NCBI RefSeq assembly: GCF_047495875.1
Contig: NC_092458.1
Location: 107,696,227 to 107,760,226 of the forward strand
Reading direction: 5' to 3'
From: Pithys albifrons albifrons
Lineage: Eukaryota; Chordata; Aves; Passeriformes; Thamnophilidae
Length of the DNA: 64,000 bases
Below, piece by piece: positions 13,673-25,095 of the stretch. The position numbers were made by a program, and so were the translations under genes. Under the pieces are notes generated by a model. It saw nothing but the letters and a program-made list of their open reading frames with translations. It was not told where the DNA came from and did not search any database. Numbering within the stretch: position 1 is the stretch's first letter; every line of letters starts with the position of its first letter.

Positions 13673-13765
13673 TAACCCCATCCAGCAACAACTCTCTCAT
13701 CCCCTGACCCCCCCACCACCAGTGGGATGGGGAGGAGGATCAGAAACAAAATCATCAAAACATAG
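13673..13765. mobile_element. LTR terminal fragment (avian ERV type)
   Basis: It begins TGTCATGGTTTAACCCCA and continues through a C-rich stretch into CAGTGGGATGGGGAGGAGGA. I recognise this as the beginning of a common avian LTR. It is related to the longer copy at 19,795-20,383, whose start is TGTTGTGGTTTTACCCC. Only about 90 bp is preserved before the sequence becomes unrelated. No internal retroviral sequence is visible. Confidence 0.6.
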
Positions 13766-16700
13766 TAGTAATGAACATGCACTTTCATAAACAGTAAGCA
13801 GATTTTTCCCCTGAAAGCATAAATTGGATTCTTATTTTTTGTATAAGATTGTTCAGTGGACAATTAACTACAAATACCTACATTTGTAGAACCCAGTGGA
13901 TAGGGAGAGATTCTACCTTACTGACTCCTTGTGATTTGAGGCACTACAACTTCTGTTGCTGCTCAGTGTGACTTTATATGAAAGAATATATTTATTTCTA
14001 CTCTGAAAAGTCACCTAAGATATGCAACCAAAATAATTACCACCAAAAAGACTACAAAAAAAAAAAAGATTGTAAGTTTTTCATCCTGGAGTAAAGGGGG
14101 AGCTGACTGTAAATGTGTTTTTTCTGTTTTATCTTTAGGCATCTCCATTGAGATGGCTGTGCTATAGGCTTTGAATAGCCAAGAGCTTCTGCAAGTGATG
14201 AGACAAGATCACAGTCATTCAGATTTATTCCACAGCAGCTCTGTTTTCATGGCATACATCTTACTAAATACCAGATTGTACACATTTGCAATCAAGATAT
14301 ATTCTAAGCTAACTAAAGCTTCCAGTGTGAAATGGAGTAACAGCTCAAATTCCCTTTCAACTAACAGTAAACTTCCATAGAGCCAAAAACTGAAGCCCAG
14401 ATAACATTGTCTATTCTAACTTCCTGTAAAGAACCAGATATTGTGTCTTTCAACAATCTCTACAGCCAATTTCTATGATTTTTTAGTTCCCATCTGATGA
14501 GATGTCCCAAAGAACATTCAATCTCAGTTCTAAAATAATGGGAAATTAACTTATGTCATTTGATACTGACTTTTTAACAAATGTAGCTGAAGCATATCAC
14601 AACTTTTCTTTAGCTCCTGTGTGCAAAAGTTTAGAAATTAATACTAATCTTTATAATTTTAAATAAACTTTATATTTTTGTTAAAATCTTTATATTTTTG
14701 AAGTTTTCTAAATTCTTCCTTGAAGATCTGTTATCTTAACAAAATATTTGGCAAGTTCCCACTGAATCCTTCTTAGTTACGAGTGCAGAAACTAAGACTT
14801 GATGCAGAACTCCACTGCCTGACACCAGGTGTGACAGTGCTCTCATCTTTTTTGCTTATGTATCTTTACAAGCATCCATTATCTTTATGAGTGATCATAA
14901 AGATCAATGTGTGATTCTCAGGCCACATAGATTAAAAAAAAATAATAAAATTCCCAAACCCTCTGTAATTTCCTGCCTCTGCAATGCTGTGATTTGACAG
15001 TTTTTTAAGTGTCAGAATATGAGGTATTAAGCCATTAGGTGGTATGTAAGAATTATAATCCTAGATAATTAAAGTGAGAATGTTCTAACATATAATTGGA
15101 ACTATAGAAACATTGATTTATAGTGTTAAGATCTGTTTGGTTACAATACAGTAGCACTGACAGCATGGCTTTGAGTAAGACCTGAAATAATCAAAAGTAT
15201 ATCTGGCAGCATCTTGATTGTGAAATAAATCTTATTCATATCTAATAATTGGCATTAAGCTCAGCAAGTTCAGTAAAAGGGAGGGTGCTCAAAACCACAG
15301 GTATAGAGTAAATCTTGGCAATGCTGTTGGTACTGGTCACAATGGTCACATATTAGCAATCTTCTGAAAAGGTTTTGCCCAAAACATACTGTAATAATAA
15401 ACAATTACATGAATGCTTGCCTGGGTATCATGTAACAAATAATCAGTGCATGGTAATCCTCTTCATTCAAACATATTGCCTTAAAGACTATTGAGCCTGT
15501 AGCTAAAAACTCACCCGTTTTCCTCCCGCTTTACTTCCACATCTCAGCTTGCAGCTTCCAGCCTTACATAGGCACTGTCTGTTGTTAACCATATGTAGTG
15601 TTATTACTCAAAAACTACAGCTCTTTTATTTCAAAAAGCTGTATGGAATTTTGAGATAAAACAAAAAGCTATTTTTGAAACCAGAAATCAACTTAATTAA
15701 AGAAATCTTATGTCTTTACTTTGGCATTTCTTTTTTTAATACTGTGAAAAAAGTGGAAAGGTATCCTTTCTGTGCTTTAGATGATTTTAGCACCATCTCA
15801 ATAACATACATGGTACAACCAAGAGTATCTGAAAAGTCTATACCTACTATTGCTTTTTAAGTCAATAAGTAAGTAGCTCATTGTTCATCAGATGTAAACA
15901 GTTTGGTTTTAACTTGTCATACTATAATTACTAAATTTATATTACTAATTAATGCAATACTAGCAGCAACACTACAATGTCACCCTTTATCAAAAGGTAC
16001 CGATAAATACATAGCTGAAAAATAATAATAAAGTTGATAAGATCATATTGTTAAAATTAGAGGGTAACTGTAGTTTCCATTCTGTCAACAGACATGTAGG
16101 ACCAACTTCTCTAAAGTTCACTTTTTCATTTTCAGCTGGGTAGTTAGTCATATGCCATGCTACTTCTGGGACTTCATTAAAGAAGCAGAACTGATCCACT
16201 GATATTCTCTGTGGAGGCAAGAGAGTGTTCTGCATCCAGGAACTGCCAGTGTCCAGGGACATGGTTTCTCTCTACTCCCATTACAGTGGGTAAACCTAGA
16301 ATGGAAGGTTTACAGCACTTTTGAAAATATGCCAGTAGAGTAATCCAAACAAATTCCAGAACACAGGCCACTACCACTTGTTGTTTGTACCCCACATAAT
16401 TTTTCAAATGGTCAACAAATCTCTTATCTCACTCAATAGGTTACACGCAGCCAACAAAGAAGTACCTGTTACCTACACCAGAACAGGGAATATAAACTCA
16501 GCCTTTATACAGGAACATGATCTCAGATTTCCTCTGTTTCTTTTTTTTTCTTTTGTGTGTGTGTCTGTGATTTGTGCAGCGAAAAGGCCTGCCTGTTCAT
16601 TGCACTTATGACTTCTGAGGAAACGTGTTCTATCTGTCAAAAGCTGGAAAAATGCCTTGTGAGAAAAGGTCAGTTTCTTCAAAAGAAAGAGGGAGAAGAA

Positions 16701-17827
16701 AGGGGAGCAAACATAGCTGGACATACTTTATAAGCAAGTCCATCTTTTGATTGGTGTGTTGTCTCTTACAGTTCCTTTCCTTAAAATGAGTAAACACTAG
16801 CATTTGAAAATTATGCTAATTATCCCACCTGTATCTTTAAAGTACTTTCTTAAGTAAATATTACCTTTTAGAAATGAATCCTTTAGGGAATGTTAATGTA
16901 GAAGTACTTTCAGAGAGATAAAGTAACAAACTCAGCAAGAGACTGGGAAAAATTCGGCACAATGGAATCTGAAAATGAGAGGAGCTGGGAAGGCAAAGCA
17001 AGTCAAAGCAAGAGGTATTTATTAGCTGTTGAGTGGTTTTCTTAGAACCTCAGCAGAAGAGTTTCAGGTCATTCTGATAAACTTCAAGAACACTGGCAAA
17101 GCTCTGTCTGTTTTCTCATACCTCAAGGATCCTACTTTGGAGTTCAGTATTATTATGTGGCTCAAAACCACATTCCTGCTAAATTGTGTTTCAGTGAGTG
17201 AAGTATCTGTACAATGGATTGTGGTTATTTATCCTCCAAGAAACACTGTTATCCACTAAACAGATCACAGAGAGAGGTGAAATTTATTCCTTCTTCAAAA
17301 TGCCAGAACTCATCTGTTCTTGAAAACGTCTACAGGCAATAAAAACTGTCTGATTTGCTCCCATGGACATATGCTTGTGAATTCATATTTTTAATATAAA
17401 GTCTAAGTATAACATAGTCATGTGAACATAGACATTTGCCATTCTAGTTTTTAAATTACTTTTTTCTGAATCCTATCATTGCCTTTTATACTAAACCCAG
17501 TAGAATGGATGATCCTAGAAATCTTCCACAGTTTATTTAATACTTTAATACTTATTTAGTGTAATTGTTAAGTATTAATTTAATACTTTTAATATTTATT
17601 ACTTTTACTATGTCTTTCTCAAACTTGAAAAGTTTGGAAAAGTGCCAGTTACAAAATTAAACCGCAACATATACAACTTGTTATATAGTTACAAACCTGG
17701 GAGAGTTTTGAAAGGGCCCAGGACAGGGGAAAAAAAAAATTACAAAACTCTTTATGTTTCTGAATGAGATAAAATGTGGAGATTATTCACCTTCATTTCA
17801 CTTACTGAAAAATGTGGAAGTCACAGG
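13766..17827. other. Intergenic DNA, no gene seen
   Basis: AT-rich sequence with small low-complexity stretches, including a poly-A run near 14,055 and repeated TTTATATTTTTG near 14,670-14,700. The stretch 17,535-17,605 is almost entirely A and T with repeated TTTAATACTT. No gene, RNA or named repeat is recognised. Confidence 0.5.
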
Positions 17828-18877
17828 TGTGGGGTGATAACCCTAATAAGCTCTTAATGAGTTGAGGCAAATACCTCAGCCCCCTAGATGTGTGTTCCCA
17901 CAACCACTGTCAGAGGAGGAAGACATCCCAGCGGCTTTCCAAAAGTGCTAAAGCCAGCCTGATAAGCTTAACAAAGGGTGGAGTGTTGTGGAGATGACAT
18001 GGCCCTTCTTTGCCACATCTTCTAGGAACACAAGGAGACAGTCAGGCCTATGTCATCTATCACCCCAAAGCCAATTATTGACTAAAGTCCCTCTAACCAC
18101 CTAAGAAAAAAAGTATAAAAGAGATTGGCATGAGCAAAATTTGGGGAGAAATGTTGCTGTCTTTGTGGGGGTAGCTGAGAGCAGCTGCCTTGTCTCCTCC
18201 CACCTCTTCAGAAAATGTAGGGGTGAGAAAACCATACTTTCTATACATTATATTCTATATCTAATACTTTCCTCGCTTACGTCGTCTATTACTTTATGCA
18301 TTCTATCTTATACTATGCCTGTTACATTATACTGTATAAAGTACCTTGTACTGTTATAATGTGCTTTCACTTTTACCTCACAGCTACTTTGATGCTAATT
18401 TCTCTGGGATAAATCTTTACTCTACAGGCACCTTATTTACTAACTGTGTTTTGCTACTTTAATACTAATAATTATAACTTGCCTTACACCTCGTAACTTA
18501 CTAGGTATATATCTCACTTTATAGTGGTTCTTTGTTCCTTTAAGGTGTATAGTTCTTTTTTAACATGTGTGTTAATGGGACACAGCTGTATTCTTTCCTT
18601 TTGCTTTTCGTTACAAAGGAGGTTGTGTGCAGTTCATTTTATTGCTCTGGTTACTGAGGGGATTCTAGATTTGTGTTTTAAGTTGTGTTCCTGGTTAGTA
18701 GTTTTGTGTTAGTTAAGTCTATTGTGCGGGATAAGCTGTTCAAGTTCTGTATTGAAACTTAAATTTGGTGTGCTTGGTTGTAGAGTGTGCTTTGTGCTGG
18801 TTTCTTTTGGGGTCTTTTGTGATCAATTAAATACAATCATGCAGCTAAACATTATCACTGACAATGTGAAACCCACA
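17828..18877 (+). mobile_element. Candidate solo LTR of an endogenous retrovirus
   Basis: The block starts TGTGGGG and ends CCCACA, giving a perfect 6-bp terminal inverted repeat of the TG...CA type expected of an LTR. Inside are, in order, a CCAAT box (18,071-18,075), a TATA box (TATAAAA, 18,114-18,120) and an ATTAAA polyadenylation signal (18,826-18,831), the U3-R-U5 order on the plus strand. The length of 1,050 bp is long but possible. No flanking gag, pol or env sequence is seen. An exact target-site duplication is not evident; GTCACA occurs at 17,820-17,825 and 18,884-18,889 but is offset from the termini. The family is unknown to me. Confidence 0.45.
18071..18120 (+). promoter_or_regulatory. 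CCAAT and TATA boxes of the candidate LTR
   Basis: CCAAT at 18,071-18,075 and TATAAAA at 18,114-18,120 have spacing typical of a pol II LTR promoter. Initiation would be expected about 25-30 bp downstream, near 18,145. Whether it is active cannot be told from sequence. Confidence 0.4.
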
Positions 18878-19794
18878 ATAACTGTCACATACTTGTATTA
18901 ATAAAAGTTATTTCAGGAGATGCTCTAGAGAAAGTTCTTTCTTGCTATTAAGCGTGGTCTCATAGTAGATCATAGGAGACTCTTCCAGCCTGTGTTCTGC
19001 CCAGTGTCAGGCAGGCAGTGCTGGGTTCATAAGGCTTTGATTGTTCTGAGGATGCTTACAGCTAATAACTTTATATTAATACAGGGAAGACAAGAAATCT
19101 TTGCATTTCTGCCCCTCCTTTTCATGTGGCACACAGGGAAAACAGGTTTTCAAAAAAAAAATGTTCTTCCCCAAAATATGCAGTAAAAAAAAAGGCTTAG
19201 CCAAGCAAAGGGAAAAAACAAACAAGCAAAAAAACCCCCTCAACTCGAAAAAAAACAAAACACTACACAAAACCCCCAGACAACCAAATTAAAAACAAGG
19301 GAAAAAATTGCTTAATCAGTTGTTTATGGTACATCAACACAAACTTTGATGCCAGTGAAGGGGGCAAGCAGGATAAGGATGGGGTGAAGCTGAGGTTGCT
19401 GCTTCAGAAGGCTTTACCAACTTAGACTGGTTTAAAGTGTACATGACTGACAGCTTTACAGGGTAGCTTTGGCTAGGAATCCTCATCTATCTTCTTTCCC
19501 TTTCCCCTTGCTGCTGTTTTCTTTGGTCCTCTGTGAGCCTGCTTAATTCACTAAAATCACAGAAAATTATAAGAAACAAAAGTTGCTTTTTTCTTTTACC
19601 TCTAATTTTAATGATTTAGATTTCTTCAGTGAAGGGGAGGAAGCAAGGCTGTGTAACCAGCGGAAAAAAAAGAAGAACTTATGAGTAATTAAGTGCTGGA
19701 ATAGGGAAAGGAAGGTTGCCAGACTTCCCTCTGTAGCAACCAAGATGTTAATCAGCTCATTGTCCTGTGGATGGTGGGCTCAAGGTGGATAAGT
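18878..19794. other. Intergenic DNA with A-rich stretch
   Basis: No gene is seen. From about 19,147 to 19,310 the sequence is strongly A-rich (repeated AAAA runs with AACA and CCCC interruptions). This keeps several frames open without coding meaning. Confidence 0.5.
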
Positions 19795-20383
19795 TGTTGT
19801 GGTTTTACCCCAGCTGGCAGTCAAGCCCCATACAGCCACTGCTTCACTCCATAACCAGCAGGATCAGGGAGAGAATTGGAAGAGTAAACGTGAGAAAACT
19901 GATGGGGTGAGACAAAGATAGTTTAACAGGGAAAGCAAAAGCCACAAACACAAGCAAAGCAAAACAAGGAATAAATTTGCTCCTTCCCATTGGCAGGCAG
20001 GTGTTCAGCTGTCCCCAAGAGAGCAGGGCCCCATCACATGGAATGGTGACTTGGGAAGAGAAACGCCATCTCTCCAAATATCTCCCCTCTTTCTCGCTCT
20101 TCCCCCTCTCTGTATGTTGGACATGACACCATGTGGCATGGACTATCCCTTTAGTCTGCTGGGATTAGCTGTCCTGACTGTGCTCTCTCCCAGCTCCTTG
20201 TGCACCCCCAGCCCACTCCCTGGCAGGGCAGTTACAGGAAGCAAAAAGGACATTGTGCAAATGCTGCTCAGCAATAACAAAAACATCTCCATATTATCAA
20301 TGCTGTTTCCAGCACAATCCAAAACACAGCCCCACATGAGCCACTGTGAAGCAAATTAACTCTATCCCAGCCACACCAGCACA
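19795..20383. mobile_element. Solo LTR, avian ERV type
   Basis: It starts TGTTGTGGTTTTACCCCAGC and ends CAGCCACACCAGCACA, about 589 bp. Between the ends are blocks typical of a widespread avian LTR: CAGGGAAAGCAAAAGCCA, GGCAGGCAGGTGTTCAGC, CCCAGCTCCTTGTGCACCCC and AAATTAACTCTATCCCAGCC. No internal retroviral genes flank it, so it is most simply a solo LTR left by recombination. No exact target-site duplication is visible. Transcriptional orientation is not certain. The open frames inside it (for example 20,051-20,359) are incidental. Confidence 0.65.
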
Positions 20384-21814
20384 GAGTTTCCCATCACTGA
20401 GAGGAGATAAACTTTCCCTGTCACATGATCCCCTCCTCTCCCTGCTCCTGTTTTGCTGTTGGCATTCACTGGACTTGTACAGAATTGGTTTATATTGCTA
20501 AACAGGCAAAATAATAAGACTAAAAATACATGCCTTAGAGCTTTGTAAAGAAAGCCAGGGACTGAAAGATCAGGATCATGTTCAGGGAAGAGAAAAGCCT
20601 GGGAAAGAGGTGGTAAGAAAGCAGATCAGCTCCATCATAACACGTAACATCACCCTCAACATGACAAAGGGATTCTGAATAAATAGAGACAAACACAGAC
20701 TCTTAGTTGAATAGTCCTGAGCATGTGATTATTGCACTGTGCTCTAATATATATATATATATATATATATTCTTTTTATTTTTTCTTTAATAAAATCAGT
20801 TATTCTGTAGCATGAACAGTTAGCTCTTTGTCAGTTTGAAATGCAAACCAGGACACTTTTATGAAAAACCTTTTCAGACATGTAGCAGATATACACAAGG
20901 ACTTAAAAATAATTTAAATATGTATTGTTGCTACTCACAGCAGTAACTAAGCAAGTAAAGGACAGTTTATGCACATTTCCTAAATGCAGGATTTTTCCCC
21001 CCAGCATTTTGGTCTTTTAAATGAGTTTATCATGAAGTGCAGGATAAATGTCATTAGCATTCACTTTCAACAAAGAATGAGTTTGTTGTCTACATTCACT
21101 TAATTTATCACTCCAAGCAGAGACTGCACCATACTGATTTCTAGTAGAAACAGAGCAATTTTTCCATACTAAGGAAGTGTTTTGCCCTTAAGAAATTATG
21201 TGTGGCTATTTAAAAAAAAAAGTTTTTATGTTGATCTTTAGAGCAGCAATCTTCATACAGAAAGAGAAAATTTTCTCTAGGGTAACAGAATAACTACTTG
21301 CAGTGAAGAACTTTTCTTTACAGTCTCCTAACTCCATTTAGACAATGGGGAACGGTGAGTATCCAAAAGGTCTAAGAACTATCCTGAGACAGAAACTACC
21401 TCACAGATCTAAAATAAAATAATTTAAAACCAGTATCTGGGATAATGACAAGAATCTACTACATTATGGGGCAGGAAAAATCCTTGGAAAAAACATTTGT
21501 GAGTTCTTACATATTTTTATATTCAATGACAGTTTGTACTTTAATGTTACTTAATTTTTAACAGGCTAGATTTTTAAAAACTTCGTCATAAAAGTATACA
21601 AGAAAAAATAATGAGTGTTTTAAGTACACCACAGAAAAACATTAGCCAAGGTATGCATTTTTTTTCCTTCCAGTTCTGCTGACCATGATTTTGAGGAAAT
21701 AACTTTTAAAAGAAATGAATCAGGAAATCCAGAATCAATTTGAAAGGTGTGACTGTTACCAGAGCTGTGTGCTATTTTAGTTTAGCCATAGCTAATTCTG
21801 TTTAGGTGAGGTGT
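20384..21814. other. Intergenic DNA, no gene seen
   Basis: AT-rich sequence holding one (AT)n microsatellite. No exon-like or repeat-like structure beyond that. Confidence 0.5.
20746..20770. repeat. (AT)n microsatellite
   Basis: Uninterrupted alternating A and T for about 25 bp. Confidence 0.9.
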
Positions 21815-21975
21815 TTAAGCGATCACAGCTCCAAGCCTGACAGAGTTCAAGAAATACTTGGATGATACTCCCTGGCACAAGGTGTGACTGTTGGGAGTGG
21901 TCCTGTGCAGGGCCAAGGGTTGGACTCAATGTTCTTTGTGGGTCCCTTCCAACTCAGCACATTCTGTGATTTGGT
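21815..21975 (+). mobile_element. CR1 LINE 3'-end fragment
   Basis: Sense CR1 tail: GATCACAGCTCCAAGCCTGA, then TCCTGTGCAGGGCCAAGGG, TTGGACTCAATG and GGGTCCCTTCCAACTCAGCA, ending in ATTCTGTGATT. The 3' form (TGCAGGGCCAGG type) is shared with the copies at 22,590 and 50,407. It is strongly 5' truncated. Confidence 0.85.
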
Positions 21976-22589
21976 GAAATACATATATGTATATACCAAG
22001 TGAGGAGATAACAACACCAGTAATGGAGCGTAACTAATTTCTAAGGTAGGGATGTTTTTATGTTTGACTCACATTTATAAGATGTGCACACAGAAGATCG
22101 CAATGTATTAGAGATTACATCTCTTCATTGTCTGGGAGTGATATATTAACACTACACTCCATTTTCATTCACAGTGTCCTCAGAACATCTCAAAGGTTGC
22201 TGTAGGATCATGTAATATTAAAAGTTTTCCTCTTATCCATAAATCAAAGCCAGACTATGCAAATTTTGCTTTTCAGGTCCATCCTCCAGTGAGATGATAA
22301 TATGTTTAATGAAATGTAAGACCTAGTTTTTAGCTATATTTTTCATGTTTACGTATTACAGAGAACACACTGAAGTTAGAGGGTAGTATTCAAAACTTTG
22401 TCTCCCAAGTCACAATTCCCTCATAACTTTTCATTCTTGCTAAGCAGAGTTGTCTCACATGCTAGACAAGGCTAGAAATTTTCAAAAAGATTTTATTTTT
22501 CTGCAAAAGTATCACTTGGTATAATTTAAATTCAGTTAATGGGAGAAAAAGGAAAATTACTTGTCTTAGAAACAGTCACTGCCTCATGA
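21976..22589. other. Short spacer between CR1 fragments
   Basis: AT-rich unique sequence between two CR1 pieces, with no gene seen. Confidence 0.5.
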
Positions 22590-22960
22590 CTGAGGGAGAC
22601 CTCATCACAGTCTGCAAATTCTTCATGAGGAGCTGTGGAGGGGCAGACACTGATCTCTTCACTCTTGTGACTAGTGACAGGACCTGAGGGAGTGGTCTGA
22701 AGTTGTGTCAGGGGAGGGTTAGGTTGGATGTTAGAAAAATGTTCTTATCCCAGAGGATGGTCGGACACTGAAACAGTCTCCTTAGGGAAGTGATCACAGC
22801 ACCAAGCCTAACAGTGTTCAAGAAAAGTTTGGACAATGCTCTCGGGCTCATGGTGTGATTCTTGGGGCCATTCCATGCAGGGCCAGGAGCTGGACTTCGA
22901 TGACCCTTGAGGGTCCCTACCAGCTCAGCATATTCTATGATTCTGTGATGACTATGTTTT
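22590..22960 (+). mobile_element. CR1 LINE 3'-end fragment
   Basis: Sense CR1 beginning near GACCTCATCACAGTCTGCAA (end of the reverse-transcriptase ORF). It continues through GTGACAGGACCTGAGGGAG and GGTGTGATTCTTGGGG and ends with TATTCTATGATTCTGTGATG. The protein frame is broken, indicating an old copy. Confidence 0.88.
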
Positions 22961-23314
22961 AATTCATACTACAGTCACTGCTCTCTGTGAGATGTAACAC
23001 ATGGCTTAACAGTGATATATCTTCCCTTTGTTTGAAATTGAAGTAAAAGCAGTTTTGAGACGTACTTTAGGGCAAGTATTCAAGTCATTTCATGTGGCTG
23101 TAATGCTATCTGCAGTATGGTAAAGGTTTCATATTTTAAACCATTTTTTAAAAATGCAATGAGTGCTTTGCTTTATACAGTCTATCCTCACCAAAAGTTA
23201 CTGTGCTTAGTTATCTCGAGGAAGTTGTTTCTTGTTGGAAACAATAGGAGTCATATCTAGTGGTGCTAGAGTTTGTATCTGTTAAAACTAAATGGTTTAG
23301 TTTTTTTAGGACCT
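22961..23314. other. Short spacer between CR1 fragments
   Basis: AT-rich unique sequence, nothing recognised. Confidence 0.5.
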
Positions 23315-24090
23315 AACAGGGCCAAGTGCAAGGTGCTGTCTGTGGGTTGGGACAATCCCTGGGATCAATACAGGTTGTGGGATGGAGGGACCAAGAGCAG
23401 CTCTGCCGAGAAGGACTTTGGGGGTGCTGGTGGATGAGAGGCCGGTCATGACCCAGCCATGTGCACTGGGAGCCCAGAAACCACCCATGTCCTGGGCTGC
23501 ATCCAAAGCAGTGTGGGCAGCAGAGGAGGGAGGGGACTCTGCCCCTCTGCTCTGCTCTGGTGAGACCCCACCTGCAGTGCTGCCTCCAGCTCTGGGGTCC
23601 CAGCACAGGAAGGACATGGACATGTTGGAGGGAGTCCAGAGAAGGGCCATGAAGATGATTAGCAGGATAGAGCAACTCTCCTATGAGGAAAGGCTGAGAG
23701 AACTGGGGTTGTTCAGCTTGGAGAAGAGAAGGCTTCAGGGCAACCTTATTGCAGCCTTCAGTACCTGAAGGGAACCTACAAGAAAGATTGAGAGAGACTT
23801 GACAAGAGCATGTAGTGACAGCACAAGGGTCAATGGCTTTAAAGTGAAAGAGAGTAGGTTTAGATTAGATATTAGGAGAAAAATTCTTTGCTGTGAAGGT
23901 GGTGAGGCACTGGCACAGGTTGCCTTGAAAAGCTGGGTATGTCCCAGCCCTGGAAGTGTTCAAGGTTGGATGGGGCTCTGAGCAATCCTGTTCTAGTGGA
24001 AGGTGTCTCTGCCCATACCAAGGGGGTTGGAACTAGATGGTCTTTAAGGTTCCTTTCAATCCAAACCACTTTGTGATTCTGTGATTATAA
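23315..24090 (+). mobile_element. CR1 LINE fragment with decayed ORF2 C-terminus
   Basis: The sense copy begins in the C-terminal part of ORF2. GGGCCAAGTGCAAGGTGCTG corresponds to the conserved NKAKCRVLH region. It passes through the [16 protein letters not shown] region (about 23,690-23,740) and ends in the 3' untranslated region with GTGATTCTGTGATT. The frame is interrupted several times, so no protein is expected. Its 3' end (AACTAGATGGTCTTTAAGG type) differs from that of the copies at 21,815, 22,590 and 50,407, so at least two CR1 subfamilies are present. Confidence 0.88.
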
Positions 24091-24632
24091 TTATATAGAC
24101 ATTTTCTTAAGTCAGGAATGTACACTTTGAACAGACCAGGAAGGAAAATTACAAACTGATCTATCACGTAGCTGTCCCTCTTCAAGAGCAAAGTTGGAAA
24201 TTTGTTTCATAGTCTGTAAATGGTCCCTTGGATTATTGCTTTCTGTTGATTATTCTTTTAAAAGATCTATCCTTTCTGTAAACTAAAAAGGAATGAGTTA
24301 AATGGAATCTGAAAGGAGCCTATATGGAAACAAGAGATGACTCTATCATAGTGGAATTAATCAAATGTGAAGATAAGACAGACATATCTAATTTCAGAAG
24401 CTACAGAAAGACTATCTTATCACAATTGTTTCAGTGACCATACTTTTTAACTTTCTGAGAAAATGCCTTGAGTGTGCAACCTTACACTGAGCAAAAAGAG
24501 CCAAAGTAGACAGAACAATATTATTGAGATTGCCAGTAGATTTTTTAAGTGAATTTTCTTTTTACAATCTCTGCCTCTTATCAAAACAAATCCAAACCAC
24601 CAATTAGAGGAAATCTAGACTGGTTTTATTGC

Positions 24633-24656
24633 AAAAAAAAAAAAAAAAAAAAAAAA
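24633..24656. repeat. Poly-A tract
   Basis: Twenty-four consecutive A, followed by GAAAAA. I found no clear retroposed gene immediately upstream that would explain it as an mRNA tail. Confidence 0.85.
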
Positions 24657-25042
24657 GAAAAATTGGATGAACCCAAATGAGTCATGTATGGCTATGAGTC
24701 TCAGTTCTGAAACTTGACCCTAAGAGAAATGGCAGCATTATCTCCAAAGTCCTATATCATACACAGGAATGCAAATATATAATTGTGCATGCTTGTATAA
24801 ATAAAAATGGCACCATAACTCTTTTTATATGCAATATTCAAGGAAACAAGTTTTGACAAGAATAGAAAATCAGCAGGCTGTTTTATCTTGAAGTCCCTTA
24901 GTAGTCTCAGATAAACCATGTGGCCAGCCTGCAAAGTAGCCCAGTCATTCAGCTGAACTCTATCTCTCAGCTGGATCTCAACAAAGAGAGGGAGTAAGAG
25001 ATGGCAAAAACAGATCAGCTGTAGGAATAACAACATGTTGTT

Positions 25043-25095
25043 GTGGCAGTGGGATTTAAAGTGGCAATTAGATTTAACTACTATTCATATTACAG
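25043..25095 (+). repeat. Short dispersed repeat, copy 1
   Basis: Reads GTGGCAGTGGGATTTAA, then a second similar unit (AGTGGCAATTAGATTTAA), then CTACTATTCATATTACAG. It matches 28,317-28,351 closely except for the extra 18-bp unit. This may be a remnant of an old interspersed repeat. Confidence 0.4.

Noticed and set aside
17820..18889. 6-bp target-site duplication (GTCACA) of the candidate LTR
   Set aside because: The two GTCACA copies are offset by 2 and 6 bases from the TG/CA termini, so they do not form a proper duplication.
20051..20359. 102-codon plus-strand frame
   Set aside because: It lies entirely within the solo LTR and has no viral or cellular domain.
23306..23768. Open frames of 114-128 codons on both strands
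   Set aside because: They fall inside a decayed CR1. The antisense frames have no independent support and the sense frame is a piece of the retrotransposon ORF.
24633..24656. Poly-A tail of a processed pseudogene
   Set aside because: No mRNA-like sequence with a recognisable open frame precedes it and no flanking duplication was found.
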